Assembly: GCF_003063265.1 (NCBI RefSeq) | Contig: NZ_NERU01000001.1 | Span: 186,001-250,000, forward strand | DNA length: 64,000 nucleotides | Source: Limnohabitans sp. WS1 | GTDB lineage: Bacteria; Pseudomonadota; Gammaproteobacteria; Burkholderiales; Burkholderiaceae_C | Direction of reading: 5' to 3' | Shown: positions 38,289 through 44,884 of the stretch, in pieces | Position numbering within the stretch: position 1 is the first letter of the stretch | How the letters are laid out: each line of letters begins with the position of its first letter | The notes under the pieces: model-generated | What the model saw: only the letters and a program-made list of their open reading frames with translations | What the model was told of the DNA's origin: nothing | Databases searched by the model: none | Made by a program: the position numbers and the translations under genes

Positions 38289-38954
38289 ATGAAAGTCAGC
38301 GACCAAATCCGTTTGCACCTGGAAGAAGCCATTTCCAAGGGCGATTTGCTGCCCGGCGACAGCATTGACGAGTTGGCCTTGGCCGAGCAGTTTGGGGTGT
38401 CCAAAACGCCGATCCGCGAGGCCTTGATCCAATTGCAAGCCCAGGGCTGGGTGAGCAACATGCCCCGGGGCGGCAGCACCGTGGCCAAGATGAACCTGCA
38501 GCAACTGCTCAGCCTGTGGGAACTGCTGGCCGAGCTGGAAGCCGTGGCTGTGCGCCTGGCCTGCGAACGCATGAGCGAAGAGGACCTGCAAAGCCTGCTG
38601 GCGCTGCACGCGCAAAGCCGCCTGGTGGCCGTGGCCGAAGACCTGCAAGGCTGGCAAAAGCTCAATCTGCAGTTTCATGAACTCATTTACCAAGGCACCC
38701 GCAACCCCTTTTTGCGACAAGAGGTCTTGCGCATCCGCTTTCGCACGGGCGTTTACCGACGCCACGCTTTTGGTGCCCTGGGCCGCTTGCAGGCCTCTTA
38801 TGACCAACACGAACTGATCGTGCAAGCCCTGCGCGTGCGCGACGCCGATGCGGCCGTCTTGTCCATGCGCGACCACATGCGCCCCGGGCGCGACGCCAAA
38901 AGCCTGAACGACTTCATCCTCAATTTGCCCACCGACTTGCTGGCGTCGGCGTGA
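38289..38954 (+). CDS. GntR-family transcriptional regulator (FadR group)
   Basis: 221 residues. N-terminal winged helix (SDQIRLHLEEAISKGDLLPG, FGVSKTPIREALIQL) and an all-helical FCD effector domain from about residue 80 (metal-ligand type residues in FHELIYQGTRN and RDHM). FCD regulators usually bind organic acids and repress a divergent catabolic operon. Here it faces the CoA-transferase-led unit, 117 bp apart. Confidence 0.92.
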   Translation: MKVSDQIRLHLEEAISKGDLLPGDSIDELALAEQFGVSKTPIREALIQLQAQGWVSNMPRGGSTVAKMNLQQLLSLWELLAELEAVAVRLACERMSEEDLQSLLALHAQSRLVAVAEDLQGWQKLNLQFHELIYQGTRNPFLRQEVLRIRFRTGVYRRHAFGALGRLQASYDQHELIVQALRVRDADAAVLSMRDHMRPGRDAKSLNDFILNLPTDLLASA

Positions 38955-38978
38955 CGGCTTCGGTTCATGGGGGTCCCT

Positions 38979-38990
38979 TAAAATCCTGCC
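38979..38990 (+). promoter_or_regulatory. -10 box adjoining the pyrF start
   Basis: TAAAAT ends exactly six bases before the pyrF ATG and no Shine-Dalgarno sequence is present. Same spacing as at lpxC. Suggests a leaderless pyrF mRNA. Confidence 0.4.
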
Positions 38991-39833
38991 ATGACCTTCC
39001 TCGACATGCTGCGCTCCGCTGAGCGCCAAAACGGCTCCATGCTTTGTGTGGGCCTGGACCCGGAACCCACCAAGTTCCCCGCCGCCTACAAGGGCGACGC
39101 CAACAAAATCTACGACTTTTGCGCCCGCATCGTCGACGCCACGGCCGACCTGGTCAGCAGCTTCAAACCCCAAATTGCTTACTTTGCCGCGCACCGCGCC
39201 GAAGGCCAGCTCGAACGCCTGATGGAACACATGCGCCGGGTGGCCCCGCATGTGCCCATCATTTTGGATGCCAAGCGCGGCGATATTGGCAGCACCGCCG
39301 AGCAATACGCCAAAGAAGCTTTCGAGCGTTATGGGGCTGACGCCGTCACCCTCTCGCCCTTCATGGGCTGGGACTCGGTGGCCCCGTATCTGAAGTACGA
39401 AGGCAAAGGCGCATTTTTGCTGTGCCGCACCTCCAACCCCGGTGGTGATGACCTGCAAAACCAGCGCCTGGCCTCGGTAGACGGTCAGCCCCGTGTGTAC
39501 GAACACATTGCCCAACTGGCCCAAGGCCCCTGGAACCTGAACGGCCAACTGGGCTTGGTGGTGGGCGCGACCTACCCCGCCGAGATTGAACGTGTGCGCG
39601 AAATCGCCCCCACCGTGCCCCTGTTGATTCCCGGTGTGGGCGCACAAGGCGGCGACGCCGTGGCCACCGTCAAGGCCGGCTGGCGTGCGAATGCCGACGG
39701 CTCCAGCGCAGGGGCCATCATCGTCAACTCATCGCGTGCGGTGCTGTATGCATCGAGTGGCGACGACTTTGAAGCTGCGGCGCGAAAAGTGGCGATGCAG
39801 ACGCGGGACATGCTGGAAGCGGCCAAGGGCTGA
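38991..39833 (+). CDS. pyrF: Orotidine 5'-phosphate decarboxylase
   Basis: 280 residues, the longer type 2 form. Final step to UMP. Substrate and catalytic motifs: [13 protein letters not shown] near the N-terminus, the [15 protein letters not shown] signature with the catalytic Lys/Asp, [11 protein letters not shown] and [10 protein letters not shown]. Starts 36 bp after gntR on the same strand but is functionally unrelated to it. Confidence 0.96.
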   Translation: MTFLDMLRSAERQNGSMLCVGLDPEPTKFPAAYKGDANKIYDFCARIVDATADLVSSFKPQIAYFAAHRAEGQLERLMEHMRRVAPHVPIILDAKRGDIGSTAEQYAKEAFERYGADAVTLSPFMGWDSVAPYLKYEGKGAFLLCRTSNPGGDDLQNQRLASVDGQPRVYEHIAQLAQGPWNLNGQLGLVVGATYPAEIERVREIAPTVPLLIPGVGAQGGDAVATVKAGWRANADGSSAGAIIVNSSRAVLYASSGDDFEAAARKVAMQTRDMLEAAKG

Positions 39834-39847
39834 TAAAGGAAACCCGC

Positions 39848-40612
39848 GTGTACGAACACCTGATCGTCAAAGAACAAGGCCGCTTGGTTGAAGTCCATTT
39901 GAATCGGCCCCAAGTTCGGAATGCCTTGTCCCGCGCCCTGATGCGCGAGATCACCGCCGTGGCGCGGGCCCTGAGCGATCGCACGGACATTGACGTGGTC
40001 ATCCTCACGGGGGATGCGCGGTGTTTTTCTGCGGGTGCCGATTTGAACGACGCGCAAGCTTGGGCCGACGACACCTTGTCCACGGTGCAGCGGCGCGACA
40101 TTGCGGGCACGGGTTTTCGCATGTGCAAGGCTTGGGAAGAAATGCCGCAGATCACCATCGCCGCCATCGAAGGTTATGCGGTGGGTGGAGGGCTGGCGTT
40201 GTCCTTGGCCTGCGACTGGCGGGTGCTGGCGCAAGACGCCTTTGTGTCCTTGCCCGAAATCGCCTTGGGCATTCCGCTCACCTGGGGCACCATCCCCCGC
40301 TTGGTCAACCTGCTGGGTCCGGCCAAAGCCAAGCGTTTGACCATCTTGTGCGAACGCATCGCTGCACCTGAAGCGCTGAGCCTTGGCCTGGTCGACTACG
40401 TCAGCGACACAGGCCAAGCCTTGGTCCGCGCACAAGCCCTGGCCGCGCAAACCCTGGCCCAACCCGCCGCCACCGTGCGCATGAGCAAAGAGTCGGTCAA
40501 CGCCGCCGCCACAGCCCTGAACCATGCTTCTTCGTACATGGCACACGACCAGATCGCGCTGGCCGCCTCCAGCCCCGAGTCACGCGCAGCGCGGGGTCAG
40601 GCTTTGCGTTAA
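39848..40612 (+). CDS. Enoyl-CoA hydratase/isomerase family protein
   Basis: 254 residues from a GTG 14 bp after pyrF. Crotonase fold: VHLNRPQVRNALSRAL, CFSAGADLNDA, and GYAVGGGLALSLACDWR, where the first hydratase glutamate is Ala; the second is retained in SLPEIALGIPLTWGTIPRL. So isomerase or another crotonase activity is more likely than hydration. Last gene before the restriction-modification island. Confidence 0.83.
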   Translation: MYEHLIVKEQGRLVEVHLNRPQVRNALSRALMREITAVARALSDRTDIDVVILTGDARCFSAGADLNDAQAWADDTLSTVQRRDIAGTGFRMCKAWEEMPQITIAAIEGYAVGGGLALSLACDWRVLAQDAFVSLPEIALGIPLTWGTIPRLVNLLGPAKAKRLTILCERIAAPEALSLGLVDYVSDTGQALVRAQALAAQTLAQPAATVRMSKESVNAAATALNHASSYMAHDQIALAASSPESRAARGQALR

Positions 40613-40963
40613 AGCAGATGATCTGCCAGGCTTATGGTCGACTTTTCGCGATCCGGTGCTGTGTCATTTTGAAGAAGTCAAAGCCCCTTCTGTGATCCAT
40701 GCAACTTGCCCATGCCGGTGGACGTGCACCAGTGGTCTCGCTTGCCACCGGCGTTTAGCGCCAACATGGAAGAGGGGTACGTTGGCTTGCAGGAAGAAGG
40801 TGGAGCCAAGCCCACAAAACCACTTCAAATTTTTATGACAGCCCGGGTGGCCGGTTTGCTCCGCGCATGGTCAAATTGCCGTTGGTGGCAACAGAACCTT
40901 ATTTGCGAGTCAATATGTTGTCACTTTCGGATGACATACAACACAAATAACCAGCGCTCATCA
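40613..40963. other. Intergenic region leading into the type I locus, with inverted repeat
   Basis: 351 bp without a convincing gene; the open frame that runs through it has no recognisable protein and is continuous with hsdM by chance. At 40916-40943 TGTTGTCA and TGACATACAACA form an imperfect inverted repeat, ending 20 bp before the hsdM ATG, a possible operator or promoter element. No att-like repeat, tRNA or integrase remnant was seen. Confidence 0.5.
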
Positions 40964-41352
40964 ATGCTCGACGACATCAAAAAGACCCTCTGGGCATCGG
41001 CCGACAAACTGCGCGCCAACATGGACGCCGCCGAATACAAGCACTTGGTGCTCGGCCTCATCTTCGTCAAATACATCTCCGACGCCTTTGTGGCCCGCCA
41101 GGCTGAGCTGACGCTGCGCCTGCGCGACCCGGCCGATGAGCTGTTTTACGGCGACGCGGCTGACGAAGACATTGCCGCCGAGCTGGAAGACCGCGACTAC
41201 TACACCAGCGAAAACGTGTTTTGGGTGCCCGAAGGCGCCCGCTGGGACGCGCTGCGTGCTGCCGCGCCCCAGCCCGACATTGGCAAGCGCATCGACGACG
41301 CCTTGACCCTGATATTCGGAAGAAACTGGGGGGGCTGGGGTATGCGTTCTGA
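40964..41352 (+). pseudogene. hsdM: Type I restriction DNA methylase HsdM, middle deleted
   Basis: The first 114 or so codons match the N-terminal domain of HsdM (LWASADKLRANMDAAEYKHL, VLGLIFVKYISDAF) up to GKRIDDALTLI. About 380 residues, including the SAM and NPPY motifs, are absent. Directly after the break, bases 41317-41352 read RKKLGGLGYAF and a stop in another frame, the kind of tail HsdM proteins end with. So the gene has an internal deletion plus a frameshift and cannot methylate DNA. Confidence 0.85.
41322..41352 (+). repeat. Direct repeat copy 1: hsdM-3'/hsdS-5' junction
   Basis: 31 bp matching 42981-43011 at 28 positions (shared core GGGGGGCTGGGGTATG). In both copies one frame ends GGLGY(A/E)F-stop and an overlapping ATG opens the hsdS frame. 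The two copies bracket the Abi-like, small-protein and DUF1016 genes. Confidence 0.8.
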
Positions 41353-41458
41353 ACCCACCAAAAAAGAAACCTCGGCTCCAGTCACCGCCGCGAGGAGCGG
41401 GAGAGGGAGAGGGAGTTCCGAGGCTTACCGCTTAATTCTAAGTTAAACCAAACGCGAC

Positions 41459-41713
41459 ATGCCTCACTCCTTTATCCAGCAAGTCGAAACGCATATTTCT
41501 TCCGAGCGATTGCTGGCTTATGCCATGTGCCATGACGGACACATTGACCCCAAGATCACGCTGGCTCGCTACATGTTCAACATGGCCTTGTGCGAGAGCT
41601 TCTACCCAGCACTGCAAAGAGTGACTGCCCCAATGGATCGTTTTCAATCTGTGAGGGCCGCAGGCCTGACACCCTTTCTGAACCGTCCAGTGTGGGAGCC
41701 TAAAACACCATGA
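41459..41713 (+). CDS. Small protein, possibly truncated Abi/HEPN-like
   Basis: 84 residues. The stretch VETHISSERLLAYAMCHDG and then LARYMFNMALCESFYPALQ resembles the N-terminus of Abi-like proteins, which are usually 200 residues or more; the remaining 30 residues do not match, so it looks truncated after a junction. Weak call. Its stop overlaps the next ATG (ATGA), the first of three such overlaps leading to the hsdS chimera. Confidence 0.45.
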   Translation: MPHSFIQQVETHISSERLLAYAMCHDGHIDPKITLARYMFNMALCESFYPALQRVTAPMDRFQSVRAAGLTPFLNRPVWEPKTP

Positions 41714-41922
41714 ACCACAGCCATGAAAAACCAATCAACGTGCTGATCGTCGATCAGCCCTTCGATGCCGACGGCAACGAAACCCCCTTTGGTCGGCGCT
41801 GGGGCGGCGAACGCTTCACCCTGACACCCGAACACCTGGCCGCCTTGCAAGCGGGCAAGACCATTGCGGTGGATGTGATGAGTGAATATGCGGTGTTTTT
41901 GAAGTTGGGGGAGGGGGTATGA
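41710..41922 (+). CDS. Small hypothetical protein in a type I locus
   Basis: 70 residues, not recognised. It begins with about ten mostly polar residues, then INVLIVDQPFDADGNETPFG and RRWGGERFTLTPEHLAAL. Acidic overall, no cysteines, no membrane segment. Its start and stop overlap both neighbours by four bases, so it is translated with the DUF1016 gene. Size and linkage would suit an antitoxin-like or accessory partner, but nothing in the sequence proves that. Confidence 0.6.
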   Translation: MNHSHEKPINVLIVDQPFDADGNETPFGRRWGGERFTLTPEHLAALQAGKTIAVDVMSEYAVFLKLGEGV

Positions 41923-43004
41923 GTTTTGAATTGTTGGCTAACAGCCATGAGTACCGCCATTGGCTCTCTGACCTGAAAACCCGCTATCGGCAGGTGCAGC
42001 TCAAGGCTGCCGTGGCTGTCAACACGGCCTTGCTACAGTTCTACTGGCAGTTGGGATCGGATATCTTGGTGCGCCAAGCGTCCGCCTCCTGGGGGCAGGG
42101 GTTTCTGGCTCAGATCAGTACCGACTTGGTGCGGGAGTTTCCTGGGGTGGCGGGCTTTTCAGAACGCAACCTCAAATACATCCGGCAGTGGGTGCAGTTT
42201 TGGGGGGCGGGTTCGGAGCCCGAGCCAATTGGGCAACAGGCTGTTGCCCAATTGCAGTCCATTCCTTGGGGGCACAACCTGGCCATCATTAGCAAGTGCC
42301 AAACGCGTGGAGAAGCTCTCTATTACGTTCAACAAACCCAAGCTCACGGCTGGAGCCGTGCGGTGCTGACGCACCAGATCGAAAGCGGCCTGTGGCAACG
42401 CGAAGGCCGTGCCGTCACCAACTTTGCGCACACCCTGCCAGCCCCACAGTCAGACCTGGCCCGGCAGGTGCTCAAAGACCCGTATATGTTCGACTTTTTG
42501 AGTCTGTCGCCCGAGCACACCGAGCGTGAGCTGGAAACCGCACTCATTGAGCACGTCACCCAGTTTTTGCTGGAGCTGGGCGCGGGCTTTGCCTACCTGG
42601 GGCGGCAAGTGCCGCTGCAAGTCGGTGAGCGAGACTTCTTCATCGACCTGCTTTTCTATCATGCACGCCTGCATTGCTATGTGGTGGTGGAGCTTAAAAC
42701 CGTGGACTTTGAGCCCGAGTTTGCCGGCAAGCTGAACTTCTACCTCAAGGCCGTGGACGCCCAGCTGCGCCAAGACGGCGACGCCCCCACCATTGGCCTG
42801 CTGCTGTGCAAAAGCAAAGACCGGCTGGTGGCCGAATACGCCTTGAGCGACATCCAAAAACCCATGGGCCTGTCCACCTACACCCTGTCACACACCCTGC
42901 CCGAAGCCTTGCGAGGCAAGCTGCCCAGCATTGAACAACTGGAGCAGGAATTGGGGAGAGGGGACGATGCTCAATCGCCAGAAGCTAGGGGGGCTGGGGT
43001 ATGA
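41919..43004 (+). CDS. DUF1016 (YhcG-like) PD-(D/E)XK nuclease-family protein
   Basis: 361 residues. N-terminal DUF1016_N helical domain (YRQVQLKAAVAVNTALLQFY, FSERNLKYIRQWVQFW) and C-terminal nuclease-like domain with RDFFIDLLFYHARLHCYVVV and ELK, i.e. the D-(x)n-ELK of the PD-(D/E)XK fold. YhcG-type genes are often found between hsdM and hsdS of type I loci. The last 9 or so codons run over a remnant of the hsdM 3' end in another frame, so the C-terminus may be secondarily altered. Overlaps hsdS by ATGA. Appears intact. Confidence 0.85.
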   Translation: MSFELLANSHEYRHWLSDLKTRYRQVQLKAAVAVNTALLQFYWQLGSDILVRQASASWGQGFLAQISTDLVREFPGVAGFSERNLKYIRQWVQFWGAGSEPEPIGQQAVAQLQSIPWGHNLAIISKCQTRGEALYYVQQTQAHGWSRAVLTHQIESGLWQREGRAVTNFAHTLPAPQSDLARQVLKDPYMFDFLSLSPEHTERELETALIEHVTQFLLELGAGFAYLGRQVPLQVGERDFFIDLLFYHARLHCYVVVELKTVDFEPEFAGKLNFYLKAVDAQLRQDGDAPTIGLLLCKSKDRLVAEYALSDIQKPMGLSTYTLSHTLPEALRGKLPSIEQLEQELGRGDDAQSPEARGAGV

Positions 43005-43011
43005 GTTCTGA
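42981..43011 (+). repeat. Direct repeat copy 2: hsdM-3'/hsdS-5' junction
   Basis: Partner of 41322-41352, with mismatches at only three of 31 positions. Read in the hsdM frame (from 42976) it gives RQKLGGLGYEF-stop, overlapping the hsdS ATG at 43001. Confidence 0.8.
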
Positions 43012-43684
43012 TTGGAGAGTGGTAACAGTCGAGGATATCGCTGCACCATACCCGACTGCACTTGCTACAGGCCCGTTTGGATCGGCAATTAGCTCGAAGT
43101 ACTTCGTTAACTCTGGTGTTCCAGTTATCCGAGGCTCAAACCTTAGTGCAAAAATATCGACCAGACTAATTGACGATGGACTGGTGTTTCTTTCCCCTGA
43201 GAAGGCCGAGGAGTTTCAGCGTTCGATGGTTAAACGCGGTGATCTTGTATTTACTTGCTGGGGCACGATCAAGCTGTGGACCGAGCTGGTGGCCAGATTG
43301 GTCACGGCCGCACCGCAGATCAAGCCGCAAAAGCCATGGCCTCAGCATTGGTTGAACAATGCCATTGGCCGCGCAGGTTTTAACCTGAACCCCACCGCCA
43401 GCTACCGCGACGACCGCCTGGGTGTGGAGGTTTACATCAACCACGCAGAATCCAAGAAGATGTACCAAACCCTGTTGGCGCAACGCACCAGCATCGAGCA
43501 GGCCCTGGGCTTTGATCTGGACTGGCAAGAACTGCCCGACGCCCACGCCTGTCGCATCGCCACTTGGCGACAAGACAGCCCTATTGAAGACGAAGCCCAA
43601 TGGGGTGCCTACCTCGACTGGTTTGTGCAGCGCATCGTCAAGATGAACGCGGTGTTCAGACCGGTGATTCAGGCTTTGGCTTGA
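43001..43684 (+). pseudogene. In-frame chimera: HsdS N-terminus joined to DUF4268 C-terminus
   Basis: 227 residues. Residues 1 to about 90 are the start of a type I specificity subunit (first target-recognition domain: ATGPFGSAISSKYF, VPVIRGSNLS, RGDLVFTCWGTI). From about residue 91 (base 43271) the sequence becomes the C-terminal part of a DUF4268 protein (IGRAGFNLNPTASYRDDR, LGVEVYINHAESKKMYQ, LDWQELPDAHACRIA). Neither parent is complete: HsdS lacks the rest of TRD1, both spacers and TRD2. The frame is open, so a protein could be made, but specificity function must be lost. A deletion between two neighbouring genes explains it. Confidence 0.8.
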
Positions 43685-43712
43685 TATGCTCGTGACCGAA
43701 TGAGGAAATCCG

Positions 43713-44795
43713 ATGGCCTTTGACCGCTTACAACCGTACAACGATTTGCCTTTGCTGCCGCCAGTGGCAGAGTTGGAGAGCAAGGCTGTCCTCAAACAAG
43801 TGATTGCGGCGCGTACAGCTTTGGCGGATTTGCGTGGCGCGGCCAAGCTGTTGCCAAATCAAGGTGTTTTGATCCAAGCCATTGGTTTGCAAGAAGCCAA
43901 GCTGTCGTCTGAGATTGAAAACATTGTGACGACCAACGATGATCTGTTTCGAGGTTTTGCGAACGATGGCGAGGGCGCTAGCCCGCAGACCAAGGAAGTT
44001 CTCCGATACAAGGATGCTCTGTGGCAGGGGCATCAGTGGGTGAAACAAGGCATGCCCTTGACGACGCGGCTTTTTGAATCGCTTTATCAGACCGTTAAGC
44101 AAGCTGACGATGGTGTTCGTCGTCTTTCTGGTACCAAATTGGCCAATCCCATCAGTGGGCAAATTGTTTACTGCCCACCCGAGGGGGAGTCGTTGATCCG
44201 TGACAAGCTGGCCAATTTGGAGCAATTCATCAACGGCGTTTCAGAGCTTGACCCTTTGGTGCGTATGGCGGTGATGCATTACCAGTTTGAAGCGATTCAC
44301 CCATTTCCCGACGGGAATGGTCGTGTCGGCCGAATTTTGAACATCCTGCAACTCCAAGCTGAGGGTTTGATGGATGTCCCCATCCTGTACCTGTCGCGCT
44401 ACATCATTGAGAACAAAGCGGCGTATTACCGGGGGCTATCTGGTGTTACAGAAAATGGGGATTGGGAGTCTTGGGTGTTGTACATGCTTCGCGGTGTCGA
44501 AACGATGGCTCATGTTACCCGCCAGCGTATTGAGGCTGTGCTGGCCTTGATGGCCGAGGCGGCAGCCGGTGCCGAAAAGGTATTGCCCAAAGTCCAAGTG
44601 CCCGCCATTTTGGATGTGGTTTTTCGTCATCCTTATTGCAAAGTTCGCTTTCTTGAAGAGGCGGGCTTAGGTTCTCGCCCTACCTGTACCAAGTACCTGC
44701 GGCTGCTTGTTGGTGCAGGCTTACTCCGCGAACAACCGGTTTGGCGTGAGAACTATTTCATCAATGATGCATTTTTTGAGGCCTTGGCCCGCTAG
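43713..44795 (+). CDS. Fic-family AMP transferase-like protein
   Basis: 360 residues. Fic_N domain first (YNDLPLLPPVAELESKAVL), then the Fic core with HPFPDGNGRVGRI at about residues 195-208, matching HxFx(D/E)GNGRxxR; catalytic His present. An inhibitory motif of the (S/T)xxxE(G/N) type, SSEIEN, lies N-terminal at about residue 65, so activity is probably autoinhibited (class II). A winged-helix-like C-terminus (RPTCTKYLRLLVGAGLLREQ) may bind DNA. Fic genes are known accessories of type I loci. Intact, 28 bp after the chimera. Confidence 0.92.
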   Translation: MAFDRLQPYNDLPLLPPVAELESKAVLKQVIAARTALADLRGAAKLLPNQGVLIQAIGLQEAKLSSEIENIVTTNDDLFRGFANDGEGASPQTKEVLRYKDALWQGHQWVKQGMPLTTRLFESLYQTVKQADDGVRRLSGTKLANPISGQIVYCPPEGESLIRDKLANLEQFINGVSELDPLVRMAVMHYQFEAIHPFPDGNGRVGRILNILQLQAEGLMDVPILYLSRYIIENKAAYYRGLSGVTENGDWESWVLYMLRGVETMAHVTRQRIEAVLALMAEAAAGAEKVLPKVQVPAILDVVFRHPYCKVRFLEEAGLGSRPTCTKYLRLLVGAGLLREQPVWRENYFINDAFFEALAR

Positions 44796-44799
44796 AGTC

Positions 44800-44881
44800 T
44801 CATGTGCAATTTATACACATGACGCTCTTGTCATGTAAAAAAATCAAAAAAATATTTACATGATGAAGCCCTCATGTTAAA
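44800..44881. promoter_or_regulatory. Promoter with five TCATGT half-sites
   Basis: The gap between fic and the AlbA_2 gene holds TCATGTG at 44800 and CACATGA ending at 44822 (inverted pair), TCATGTAAA at 44831 and TTTACATGA ending at 44863 (perfect 9-bp inverted pair), and TCATGTTAAA at 44872. A sigma70-like TTGTCA at 44828-44833, 17 bp, AATATT at 44851-44856 is covered by the second pair, so a bound repressor would block it. The most likely binder is the winged-helix protein encoded just downstream, or Fic. Confidence 0.65.
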
Positions 44882-44884
44882 TCA

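Noticed and set aside
40706..40963. N-terminal extension of hsdM
   Set aside because: HsdM proteins start at MLDDIKKTLW-like sequence; the 86 upstream codons have no homology and are probably leader DNA.
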